Source of the DNA: Microbulbifer flavimaris
GTDB lineage: Bacteria; Pseudomonadota; Gammaproteobacteria; Pseudomonadales; Cellvibrionaceae
Length of the DNA stretch: 64,000 nt
Direction of reading: 5' to 3'
NCBI RefSeq assembly: GCF_001641755.2
Contig: NZ_LRFG02000006.1
Span: 1 to 64,000, forward strand
Position 1 is the first letter of the stretch, and each line of letters begins with the position of its first letter. Shown in pieces: positions 1 through 7,824 of the stretch. Both the position numbers and the translations under genes were made by a program. Under the pieces are notes generated by a model that was not told the DNA's origin, made no database searches, and saw only the letters and a program-made list of their open reading frames with translations.

Positions 1-12
1 CTTTTTTGTATA

Positions 13-89
13 TGGCGGACCGGACGGGACTCGAACCCGCGACCTCCGGCGTGACAGGCCGGCATTCTAACCAACTGAACTACCGGTCC
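13..89 (-). tRNA. tRNA-Asp (anticodon GTC), left copy
   Basis: On the minus strand this folds as a complete 77-nt tRNA: acceptor GGACCGG pairs with CCGGTCC, followed by discriminator G and an encoded CCA. The D-arm is GTTCAG-like, the anticodon loop reads CTGTCAC (anticodon GTC), and the T-loop is TTCGAGT. It is downstream of a tRNA-Val on the same strand and is almost identical to the copy at 2044-2120. Bases 1-12 are the T-rich arm of the same terminator hairpin found beside the right copy, cut by the window edge. Confidence 0.97.
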
Positions 90-134
90 GCATTCTTCCT
101 CACTTCCAGCTAACCTGCCGGGCAGGTAGGGGAG

Positions 135-210
135 TGGTGGGTGGTACAGGGGTCGAACCTGTGACCTACGGCTTGTAAGGCCGTCGCTCTCCCAACTGAG
201 CTAACCACCC
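135..210 (-). tRNA. tRNA-Val (anticodon TAC), left copy
   Basis: This is a 76-nt minus-strand tRNA: acceptor GGGTGGT pairs with ACCACCC, then discriminator A and encoded CCA. The anticodon loop is CTTACAA (anticodon TAC) and the T-loop is TTCGACC. It is transcribed first, with tRNA-Asp 45 nt downstream, so the two form a Val-Asp cassette. The cassette recurs at 2044-2244 with a diverged spacer. Confidence 0.97.
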
Positions 211-225
211 TGTGAAGGGCTGCGT

Positions 226-253
226 ATATTACTGGCAAAATTTCCCGAGTCAA
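226..253 (-). promoter_or_regulatory. sigma-70 promoter of the left Val-Asp tRNA cassette
   Basis: Reading the minus strand, TTGACT and TAATAT are separated by 16 nt and followed by a GC-rich discriminator just before tRNA-Val. The right cassette has the same arrangement (TTGACG, N16, TACTAT) at 2262-2289 although the sequence between the boxes differs, which supports both assignments. A GC-rich discriminator is typical of stringently controlled stable-RNA promoters. Confidence 0.6.
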
Positions 254-442
254 TGGCCCGGGAAAAATTTGTGGGTACGGGTCCTAACGGGTCCTACATG
301 TGGCGTACTGGCAGGGTCAGCAACAAATAATGCATCCGGCTGATCTTCATGAACCTGTTGCGATAGGAAGCAGGAAACCTGTCACTTACGATCCGGGCCG
401 GCTGAGGTAGTATCGTGTGATTTGCGCTCAAGGAGAATCAGT

Positions 443-1159
443 ATGAGGCAACGATGGGTGTCGCTAGCACTGGTGGGGTTGCTGGCGTTGGCCGGCTGCC
501 AGAGCATGGAAGCGGTGTCTCCGTGGATCGACGTGGGTAATCAGGTGGCCAGAAATGCTGGCTACGATACTGACTCCAAACTTGCCCGCGGTATCAAGGA
601 GACACTGTATACCAGCACAGACCGTGCTAGTGCGGGCTTGTCGCAGGTGGGTGCATTTGATTTGCCGCTTCCATCCGCTGCCCGCCCTGTGGCTGACGGC
701 TTGCGTCAATTCGGGCTGGGAAGCTACGTGGATGAGGTGCAGGATGCGATGAATCGAGGGGCAGAGCAGGCTGCAGCGGAGGCCGCTCCGGTATTCAAGC
801 AGGCTATTCGCGGGATGAGCGTCAACGATGCACTGGGGATTATTCGCGGTAATGACACCGCAGCGACAGACTATTTCCGCAGCGAGACAGAGGGCGCGCT
901 GCGTGTGCGCTACCAACCGGTTGTGCAGCAGAGTCTTCGTCGCACCGGTTTTTACGAGCAATATGAGAGTTTGCTGGCCGCCTATAGCAAGCTGCCAGTT
1001 GCCGGTAAGCCTGATATGGACCTGGAGCGTTACGTGATCGACCAGAGTATGGCGGCACTCTTCAACCGCATTGGCGAGGAGGAGGCCCTGATTCGCAAAG
1101 ATCCGGTTGCGCGGGGAAGTTTGCTGATCGGGCAGGTGTTTGGTGCGGGGGAGGGGTAG
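443..1159 (+). CDS. DUF4197 family lipoprotein
   Basis: This is a 238-aa exported protein of the DUF4197 family, whose function is unknown. ATG 443 is chosen because AGGAG lies 7-12 nt upstream; the reading frame extends further 5' only through a weak TTG. The N-terminus is a lipoprotein signal: basic MRQRW, a hydrophobic stretch, then LAGC as lipobox. The family core is visible as ARGIKETL near the start of the mature part, LPLP, a LGLGSYVDE segment and a middle MSVNDALGIIRG motif. It is a single-gene unit lying between the two tRNA cassettes and reads opposite to them. Family assignment is from motif recognition. Confidence 0.85.
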   Translation: MRQRWVSLALVGLLALAGCQSMEAVSPWIDVGNQVARNAGYDTDSKLARGIKETLYTSTDRASAGLSQVGAFDLPLPSAARPVADGLRQFGLGSYVDEVQDAMNRGAEQAAAEAAPVFKQAIRGMSVNDALGIIRGNDTAATDYFRSETEGALRVRYQPVVQQSLRRTGFYEQYESLLAAYSKLPVAGKPDMDLERYVIDQSMAALFNRIGEEEALIRKDPVARGSLLIGQVFGAGEG

Positions 1160-1247
1160 CGTCTTTTCCCCCGGACTTGCTTTTGTGCGGTCTGAGGGGC
1201 ATCTGCGGGACTGATAGAGATGGGCGGCTTCGCTATGCTGACGCGCC

Positions 1248-2037
1248 CAGAATTGCTTCAGGCCATTTTGTCGAACCAGTGGCCCGACTCGGGTCGTCCT
1301 GGCCCTTACCCTGCGGGCGCCGACGCACTGCTCTGGTGTCCAAAGCTGTTCAAGGCAGTTTTGTCGTGCGCCGATCCAACAGATGCAAGAAAGGCCCACA
1401 CTTTCGTGTGAGCGAGTCTGGTGAAGCAGTGGGGTCGGGACGGGACTGATGGGTGCTGTGCCGGCTGCGCGACGGGACTGACTCGGGCCATCCATGCCCC
1501 GAGCCCTTCGGGCGCCTTCGGCGTCCAAAATTGCTCCTGGCAAGTTTGTCGAACGGGGTTCTTGTACGCCGATCCAACAGATACAAAAAGGCCCACACTT
1601 TCGTGTGAGCGAGTCTGGTGTAGCAGTGGGGTCGGGACGGGACTTCGGGACGGGACTGATGGGTGCTGTGCCGGCTGCGCGACGGGACTGACTCGGGCCA
1701 TCCATGGCCCGAGCCCTTCGGGCGCCTTCGCTTCGCTGCGGCGTCCAAAATTACTCCTGGCAATTTTGTCGAACGGGGGTTCTCGTACGCCGATCCAACA
1801 GATACAAAAAAGGCCCACACTTTCTTGTGAGCGAGTCTGGTGTAGCAGTGGGTTCGGGACGGGATTGATGGGTGCTGTGCCGGCTGCGCGACGGGACTGA
1901 TGGGCGCCATCCTTGGCGCCCACCCTTCGGGCGCCTTCGGCGTCCAAAATTGCTCCTGGCAATTTTGTCGAACGGGGGTTCTCGTACGCCGATCCAACAT
2001 ATACAAAAAAGGCCCACACTTTCGTGTGGGCCTTTTT
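1248..2037 (-). repeat. array of structured ~200-bp repeats downstream of the tRNA cassette
   Basis: Four units are phased by the string GATCCAAC at 1373, 1571, 1792 and 1991, giving periods of 198, 221 and 199 bp; a degenerate extra half-unit starts at about 1248. On the minus strand they follow tRNA-Asp directly. Each unit contains a terminator-like hairpin (GGCCCACAC..GTGTG), a hairpin CAAAATTGC-loop-GCAATTTTG, one or two TTCG-loop hairpins, and a longer stem at 1482-1503, 1692-1713 or 1901-1922. The third unit is longer because of two short local duplications (CGGGACGGGACTT and CTTCGCTGCGG types). Open frames cross the array on both strands, but they are repeats of the repeat and I do not regard them as genes. 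The arrangement recalls the rtT repeats after E. coli tyrT; that analogy is inference. Confidence 0.85.
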
Positions 2038-2044
2038 TGTATAT
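1999..2044 (-). terminator. long hairpin terminator directly after right tRNA-Asp
   Basis: This is a perfect 21-bp stem: ATATAC, A6 and GGCCCACAC, loop TTTC, then the exact complement ending in T6 and GTATAT. Both strands have the GC stem followed by a U run, so it can terminate in either direction. On the minus strand it abuts the CCA end of tRNA-Asp. Units of the adjacent array carry decayed copies in which the second arm is GTGTGAGCG instead of GTGTGGGCC. Confidence 0.85.
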
Positions 2045-2120
2045 GGCGGACCGGACGGGACTCGAACCCGCGACCTCCGGCGTGACAGGCCGGCATTCTA
2101 ACCAACTGAACTACCGGTCC
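2044..2120 (-). tRNA. tRNA-Asp (anticodon GTC), right copy
   Basis: This 77-nt minus-strand tRNA has the same sequence as the left copy: acceptor GGACCGG/CCGGTCC, anticodon GTC and encoded CCA. It is the second gene of the right Val-Asp cassette. Its 3' end is the border of the long terminator hairpin at 1999-2044. Confidence 0.97.
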
Positions 2121-2168
2121 GCATTCCTTGCTTCCCCTGTTTTGACCCGCCAGGCAGGTAGGGGGAAG

Positions 2169-2244
2169 TGGTGGGTGGTACAGGGGTCGAACCTGTGACC
2201 TACGGCTTGTAAGGCCGTCGCTCTCCCAACTGAGCTAACCACCC
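2169..2244 (-). tRNA. tRNA-Val (anticodon TAC), right copy
   Basis: This 76-nt minus-strand tRNA matches the left tRNA-Val (acceptor GGGTGGT/ACCACCC, anticodon TAC, encoded CCA). It is 48 nt upstream of tRNA-Asp. The spacer partly matches the left one (a GGCAGGTAGGG stretch is shared), so the cassettes derive from one duplication followed by drift outside the tRNAs. Confidence 0.97.
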
Positions 2245-2261
2245 CGCGTCAGGAGCTGCGT

Positions 2262-2289
2262 ATAGTAATGATATTTTTCGGCGCGTCAA
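2262..2289 (-). promoter_or_regulatory. sigma-70 promoter of the right Val-Asp tRNA cassette
   Basis: On the minus strand TTGACG is followed after 16 nt by TACTAT and then GCAGC before tRNA-Val. Spacing and order match the left cassette promoter. Confidence 0.6.
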
Positions 2290-2422
2290 CGCTTTGGGTG
2301 AAAAAATTTTTGTCTTTCAATGGCTTGCGCGGATCCCGGGTTTGCACGCAGGCATGGGACGGTCGCGGCCGCACTGCTATAATCGCGCAAATTTCCACCG
2401 CAACCCTGTGAGGGAGGCTCCC

Positions 2423-2953
2423 TTGAGACCGATCCGCTGGTCAGCCCTGTTCTTCGCTGCGCTCTGTGCGCTGTGCCTGTCCCTGCCTGCGGCTGCCGCC
2501 GTGGACGCGGAACCCCTGTCCACGCCGGAACTCGAGGCCCGCTACAAGGTGTTGATCGAGGAGATGCGCTGCCCCAAGTGCCAGAACCAGAACCTGGCCG
2601 GCTCGGACTCCCCGGTAGCCAACGATTTGCGGCGGGAGATCCGTCGCCTGCTGGAGGAGGGCTTCAGCGATGCGGAGATCACGGAGTACATGGTGGCCCG
2701 CTACGGTGATTTCGTGCTCTATCGCCCCCCGTTGCAGCGCAACACCGTCGCCCTGTGGTTGGCGCCGGGCGTCTTTGCCGCCCTGGGCCTGCTGGCGCTG
2801 GTGGTGATTGTCGTGCGCTCCCGCAGTGGCCGGGGAGCGGCCCAGGAGAATGCGGACCCGGGGCTGACCGATGATGAGCGCCGGCGCCTGCAGCAGCTGC
2901 TTGGCGCGGATGCGGAAGAGATTAACGTAAGTGGAAAAGATCGAGATGACTGA
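2423..2953 (+). CDS. ccmH: cytochrome c maturation protein CcmH (CxxC thiol oxidoreductase)
   Basis: This is a 176-aa membrane-anchored periplasmic thioredoxin-like protein of the system I cytochrome c maturation pathway, which helps keep the apocytochrome CXXCH motif reduced for haem ligation by CcmF. It has a signal peptide (residues 1-26, ending AAAA), the family hallmark RCPKCQNQ with Cys50 and Cys53, and a transmembrane helix near residues 112-133. TTG 2423 is preferred because AGGGAGG lies 5 nt upstream; GTG 2408 is an alternative. The stop overlaps the start of ccmI. The other ccm genes are not upstream; tRNA genes and repeats are there instead. Confidence 0.9.
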   Translation: MRPIRWSALFFAALCALCLSLPAAAAVDAEPLSTPELEARYKVLIEEMRCPKCQNQNLAGSDSPVANDLRREIRRLLEEGFSDAEITEYMVARYGDFVLYRPPLQRNTVALWLAPGVFAALGLLALVVIVVRSRSGRGAAQENADPGLTDDERRRLQQLLGADAEEINVSGKDRDD

Positions 2954-4184
2954 ACTCTGGCTCGGACTGGCCCTGTTGGCGTTGCCACTGGCATTTGTGA
3001 TTTTGTGGCCCGCGCTTCGCGGGGCGGGTGTCGCCCGGGCCGGCAACAAGCGCCAGGCGCTGGCAACGCTCTACCGGGAGCAGCGGGCAGAGCTGCAGGC
3101 CTCACTTGAGGCTGGTGCCATTGACAGCGACCAGTTCGCGGAGCTCGAAGCGGAGATGGCCCGCAATCTGTTGTCTGCGGAGGCCGGCGTGGATAAAGGT
3201 GTCGGTGGACGCAGTGGCCGCGCACTGTTGATCGGCCTTGCGGTCATACTGCCGCTGGCGGCTGCCTTGCTGTACCTGCAATCCGGTCACTACCAGGGCC
3301 TGCAGCTGCACCGCAGTCTGCTGGCCAGCCAGCAGGGGGCGGCGGATCCTGCCCGGGAGCGGGAATTGACCGAACAGCTGAAAGCCTGGACCAGCGCCAA
3401 TCCGGATGACCTGACCAGCCGCTTTGTGCTGGCCCAGCGCCTGATGGCGGCGGGGGATCTGCCCGGCGCGGTTGCCGCCTACCGCTATGTGGCGGAGCGG
3501 GAGCCGCAGGCCGGGGACGTGAAGGCTGAGTTGGCGCAGGCCCTGTTTTTTGCTGCGGGGTCGAAGGTCACCGACGAGGTGCGGCGCTTGGTGGATGAGT
3601 CCCTGGCGTTACAGCCGCGCAATGGCACGGCGCTGGGCCTGGCAGGGATTGCCGCATTCGAAGACCGTGACTACGCTGCCGCCCGTGTGCACTGGCAGCG
3701 CGCGCTGGCGCAGCTGAGTCCGGATTCCATGGCGGCCCAAGCCCTCGCGGCCGGAGTCGCCCGTGCGGAGCGCGCCCTGGCGCAGGCTGGAGAGGAAGGT
3801 GATACAGAGGTCGCCGCTGCCAGCGCCATCGGGGAAGCTCCGAACGGCGCGGCGATCACGGTGAACGTCAGCCTTGCCGAGGGAGTAGCGGCTGCGCCGG
3901 ACACGCCGGTGTTCGTATACGCCCGCGGTGCAGACAGCCCGATGCCTCTGGCTATCGTGCGTCTGCAGGCGGGGCAGTTGCCGGCAGAGGTGGTGCTGGA
4001 CGAGTCCCGGGCCATGATGCCCGGTCGCTCGCTGGGCACGGTGGAGTCCGTGCAGCTGGTGGCTCGCCTGGCGGTGCACGGGGATGCGCGACCGGCGCCC
4101 GGCGACTGGCAGGGTATGATCGAGTCGCTGCCAGAGGCGCGCTGGGGAGAGCCTCAGGCCATTCGTATCGATCGCGAGCTCTGA
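2946..4184 (+). CDS. ccmI: cytochrome c maturation protein CcmI
   Basis: This is a 412-aa apocytochrome c chaperone of the CcmFHI haem ligation complex. ATG 2946 gives the usual CcmI opening (MTELWLG followed by a hydrophobic helix) and overlaps the last 8 nt of ccmH, implying translational coupling; an in-frame GTG at 2931 would add five residues. A second hydrophobic helix lies near residues 99-118, then TPR-like helices around 145-260. A C-terminal periplasmic beta-rich region (VFVYARGAD, PMPLAIVRL) is typical of the long CcmI form. No other ccm gene is in the window. Confidence 0.88.
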   Translation: MTELWLGLALLALPLAFVILWPALRGAGVARAGNKRQALATLYREQRAELQASLEAGAIDSDQFAELEAEMARNLLSAEAGVDKGVGGRSGRALLIGLAVILPLAAALLYLQSGHYQGLQLHRSLLASQQGAADPARERELTEQLKAWTSANPDDLTSRFVLAQRLMAAGDLPGAVAAYRYVAEREPQAGDVKAELAQALFFAAGSKVTDEVRRLVDESLALQPRNGTALGLAGIAAFEDRDYAAARVHWQRALAQLSPDSMAAQALAAGVARAERALAQAGEEGDTEVAAASAIGEAPNGAAITVNVSLAEGVAAAPDTPVFVYARGADSPMPLAIVRLQAGQLPAEVVLDESRAMMPGRSLGTVESVQLVARLAVHGDARPAPGDWQGMIESLPEARWGEPQAIRIDREL

Positions 4185-4295
4185 CGTTCGGGCGGCGGTA
4201 AATTAGCGCTGAAACCGCCGGCGCCCCCATGTACAATCAGCCTTTGGTGTGGCCACAGCTCGCCGGCATAAAACAAATACCGAGTTACAGAATAC

Positions 4296-7200
4296 ATGCG
4301 TCTGAAGTGCATCAAGCTTGCGGGTTTCAAATCCTTCGTTGACCCGACTACCGTCTATTTCCCTTCGAACCTGAGTGCCGTCGTGGGCCCGAACGGCTGT
4401 GGCAAGTCGAATACCATCGATGCTGTGCGCTGGGTGATGGGTGAGTCCTCGGCAAAGAACCTGCGCGGCGACTCAATGACCGACGTAATCTTCAATGGCT
4501 CCAGCGGCCGCAAACCCGTCGGTCAGGCATCCATCGAGCTGGTGTTTGACAACTCCGAAGGCAAGCTGACCGGTTCCTACGCGAGCTTCTCTGAGATTTC
4601 CGTCAAGCGGCGTGTGACCCGCGATGGCCAGAACAACTATTTTCTCAACGGCGAGAAGTGCCGTCGGCGTGACGTGACCGACCTGTTCCTGGGTACCGGT
4701 CTCGGTCCCCGCAGTTACGCCATTATCGAGCAGGGCATGATCTCCAAGCTGATCGAAGCCAAGCCCGAAGAGCTGCGTGTTTATATCGAAGAGGCCGCCG
4801 GTATCTCCAAGTACAAGGAGCGCCGCCGCGACACTGAAAACCGCATGCGCCGCACCAAGGAAAACCTGGAGCGCCTGACAGATATCCGCGACGAGCTCGA
4901 TCGGCAGCTGGCGCGCCTGGAACGTCAGGCGGCCGCGGCAGAGAAGTACAGTCGGTTCAAAGAAGAAGAGCGTTCCCACAAGGCGCATTTGCAGGCCCTC
5001 AAGTACCGCGACCTCAACGAACAGGCCAAGTCTAAAGAGCAGCAGATCGGTGAGCTGGAGCTGACCGTGGAAGAACTGGTGACCCGCCAGGTGAGCTGCG
5101 ATACCGACATCGAGCAGAAGCGCGTGGGCTACCACGAGCTGTCTGACAGCTTCAATGAAGTGCAGGGTCGCTTCTATGCGGTCGGTGCAGATATCGCCCG
5201 CATCGAGCAGAGCATCGCCCATGCCCGCGAACGCAACAGCCGCCTGCAGTCTGACCTGCAGCAGACAGAGCAGGAGTTCCGCGAGGCCGAGACGGGCCTG
5301 GAATCGGATCGTGAGAAGGCCGAGCAGTTCGATGCAGAGCTTGAGGTGATCCTGCCGGACCTGGAGATGGTCCAGGCCGCGGAGGAGGAGTCCGCCGAGA
5401 GCCTGCTGGCTGCCGAAGAGCAGATGCGCGAGTGGCAGAACGAGTGGGACCAGTTCAACCAGGGCGCGTCCGGTTCCCGCCAGAAGGCGGAGGTGCAGCA
5501 GTCCCGGATCCAGCACCTTGAGACCTCGCGCCAGCGCCTCCAGGAGCGCATTAACAAGCTGCAGGCGGAACAGTCCGGCCTGCAGGACAGTGGCGACGAC
5601 AGTGAGTCCGAGCAGCTCAGCGAGCAGCTCGCGGAGCTGGAACTGCAGGCGCTGGAGTGCCGCGAGTCCGTTGCCGAGAAGAATGACAAGCTGGGTGAGC
5701 TGCGCTCTCGCGACCGTGAGCTGGGTGGCGAGCTGGACCAGTTGCGGCTGCAGCTGCAGACCTCCCGCGGTCGCCAAGCGTCCCTTGAGGCGCTGCAGCA
5801 GGCAGCGCTGGGGCAGGGCAAAGCCGTTGAGAACTGGCTGCAGGAGCAGGCGATGGCGGACAAGCCACGCCTGGCGGACCAGATCAGTGCCCGCGCGGGC
5901 TGGGAAAAGGCGGTGGAAACCGTACTCGGTGCCCAGCTGCAGGCCATCTGTGTCGACCAGCTCGAGAGCCTCTCGCAAAGTCTCGCCGACCTCGAAAGCG
6001 GTCAGGCGGTATTTATCGACAATGCCGCCGTCAACCGGTCAGAAACCGGTGCCTTGCCGAAGCTGGCAGAGGTGGTTGATGGACCGGAATCCCTGGCAGG
6101 CCTGCTCTCCGGCATCTACACCGCGGACGACCTGAATGCGGCGCTGTCTGTGCGCAGCCAGCTGAAGGCCCACGAATCCATCGTGACCCGCGACGGGCTG
6201 TGGCTCGGCCCCAACTGGTTGCGGGTCAGCCGTGCCAGCGATGCGGAGTCCGGGGTACTGGCCCGCAAACAGGAGCTCGAGGAGCTGGAGCAGTCCATCG
6301 CCGGCTGTGAAGAGCAGATCGAGAAGCTCGCTGCCGAGCGTGAAGAAGTTCGCGGCAAGCTGGCGGAGCTGGATGAGGCCATCGAGCAGGCGCGCAATGA
6401 AGTGGAGCAGTTCAGCCGTCGCGAGACAGAACTGCGCAGCCAGCTGTCTGCCCGACGCGCCCGCGCCGAGCAGATGAGTGAGCGCCGCTCCCGCGTCGAG
6501 CAGGAACTCTCGGAGGTGCGGGAGCAGCTCGAACTGGAAGCGGAATCCCTGTCTGAAGCGCGCCTGATGCTGCAGGAAGCGGTCGAGGCCATGAGTGAGG
6601 ATACGGATCGCCGCGAGACCCTGCTGGCTCGCCGCGACGAGTTGCGCGAGGCACTGGACGCGGCCCGTCAGCGCGCCCGCGAGGACAAGGATCGCGCCCA
6701 TGAACTGGCGATGCGCGAACAGTCAGTCCGTACCCAGAAAATTTCCCTGGAGCGCACCCTGCAGGTGATGCGCGAGCAGGTCGAGCGTCTGCGCAGCCGC
6801 CGCGAGCTGCTGCAGGAGCAGATGGCCGAGGCCCAGGATCCCTCCCAGGATTACCAGGCCGAGCTGGAGGAAAAACTGGCCAGCCGCCTCGATGTCGAGA
6901 CAGAACTGGCCGACGCGCGCAAGAAACTGGAAGAAGTGGAGAGCGGCCTGCGCGAGCAGGAGCAGGAGCGCCACAAGGTGGAGTCTGCGCTACAGGGGGT
7001 TCGCGCCCAGCTGGAGCAGGAGCGACTGTCCGCCCAGACACTCGAGGTGCAGCGCAATGGCCTGGTGGAACAGCTGCAGGAGAGTGACCACGACGTGGTT
7101 CGTGTGCTCGAGGAGCTGCCCGAGGACCTGACAATCGCCCAGGTGCAGGAAAGCCTGGAGCTGGTGGCGGCCCGTATCTCTCGCCTGGGTGCCATCAACC

Positions 7201-7799
7201 TGGCTGCTATCGACGAGTACAAGCAGGAGTCCGAACGCAAGCACTACCTGGACCGCCAGTACGACGACCTGATCGACGCGCTGGAAACCCTGGAGAATGC
7301 GATCAAGCGCATCGACCGCGAGACCCGCACCCGCTTCAAGGAGACTTTCGATCAGGTGAATACCGGCCTGCAGGAGCTGTTCCCGAAGGTCTTCGGGGGT
7401 GGTCACGCCTACCTGGAGCTGACCGGCGAGGACCTGCTGGATACCGGTATCGCCATCATGGCGCGCCCGCCCGGCAAACGGAACAGCACCATCCACCTGC
7501 TGTCCGGTGGTGAAAAGGCGCTGACAGCGATTGCACTGGTATTTTCCATTTTCCGCCTGAATCCGGCGCCGTTCTGTATGCTGGACGAAGTGGATGCACC
7601 ACTGGATGATGCCAACGTGGGCCGCTATGCCCGCATGGTGCAGGAGATGTCCCAGCACGTTCAGTTTATTTACATCACTCACAACAAGATCGCCATGGAG
7701 ATGGCGGATCAGCTGTTGGGTGTCACCATGCATGAGCCGGGCGTATCCCGACTGGTATCTGTGAATGTGGAAGAGGCCGCCGAGCTGGCTTCGGCTTGA
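4296..7799 (+). CDS. smc: chromosome partition protein SMC
   Basis: This 1167-aa ATPase organises and compacts the nucleoid with ScpA/ScpB. The N-terminal head has Walker A GPNGCGKS at residues 31-38. Two long coiled coils (about 165-500 and 660-1000) flank a hinge around 510-640. The C-terminal head has the ABC signature LSGGEK near residue 1069 and Walker B FCMLDEVDAP. Length and order are normal for the family. It opens the smc-zipA-ligA block, with zipA starting 25 nt after its stop. Confidence 0.97.
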   Translation: MRLKCIKLAGFKSFVDPTTVYFPSNLSAVVGPNGCGKSNTIDAVRWVMGESSAKNLRGDSMTDVIFNGSSGRKPVGQASIELVFDNSEGKLTGSYASFSEISVKRRVTRDGQNNYFLNGEKCRRRDVTDLFLGTGLGPRSYAIIEQGMISKLIEAKPEELRVYIEEAAGISKYKERRRDTENRMRRTKENLERLTDIRDELDRQLARLERQAAAAEKYSRFKEEERSHKAHLQALKYRDLNEQAKSKEQQIGELELTVEELVTRQVSCDTDIEQKRVGYHELSDSFNEVQGRFYAVGADIARIEQSIAHARERNSRLQSDLQQTEQEFREAETGLESDREKAEQFDAELEVILPDLEMVQAAEEESAESLLAAEEQMREWQNEWDQFNQGASGSRQKAEVQQSRIQHLETSRQRLQERINKLQAEQSGLQDSGDDSESEQLSEQLAELELQALECRESVAEKNDKLGELRSRDRELGGELDQLRLQLQTSRGRQASLEALQQAALGQGKAVENWLQEQAMADKPRLADQISARAGWEKAVETVLGAQLQAICVDQLESLSQSLADLESGQAVFIDNAAVNRSETGALPKLAEVVDGPESLAGLLSGIYTADDLNAALSVRSQLKAHESIVTRDGLWLGPNWLRVSRASDAESGVLARKQELEELEQSIAGCEEQIEKLAAEREEVRGKLAELDEAIEQARNEVEQFSRRETELRSQLSARRARAEQMSERRSRVEQELSEVREQLELEAESLSEARLMLQEAVEAMSEDTDRRETLLARRDELREALDAARQRAREDKDRAHELAMREQSVRTQKISLERTLQVMREQVERLRSRRELLQEQMAEAQDPSQDYQAELEEKLASRLDVETELADARKKLEEVESGLREQEQERHKVESALQGVRAQLEQERLSAQTLEVQRNGLVEQLQESDHDVVRVLEELPEDLTIAQVQESLELVAARISRLGAINLAAIDEYKQESERKHYLDRQYDDLIDALETLENAIKRIDRETRTRFKETFDQVNTGLQELFPKVFGGGHAYLELTGEDLLDTGIAIMARPPGKRNSTIHLLSGGEKALTAIALVFSIFRLNPAPFCMLDEVDAPLDDANVGRYARMVQEMSQHVQFIYITHNKIAMEMADQLLGVTMHEPGVSRLVSVNVEEAAELASA

Positions 7800-7824
7800 G
7801 GACGCGTAAGGGAGAGGCGCGATC

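Noticed and set aside
1306..2105. Long open frames of 237-413 residues on both strands through the repeat array
   Set aside because: The products repeat themselves with the DNA period, lack ribosome-binding sites and cover tRNA or hairpin sequence. They are a by-product of a GC-rich repeat with few stops.
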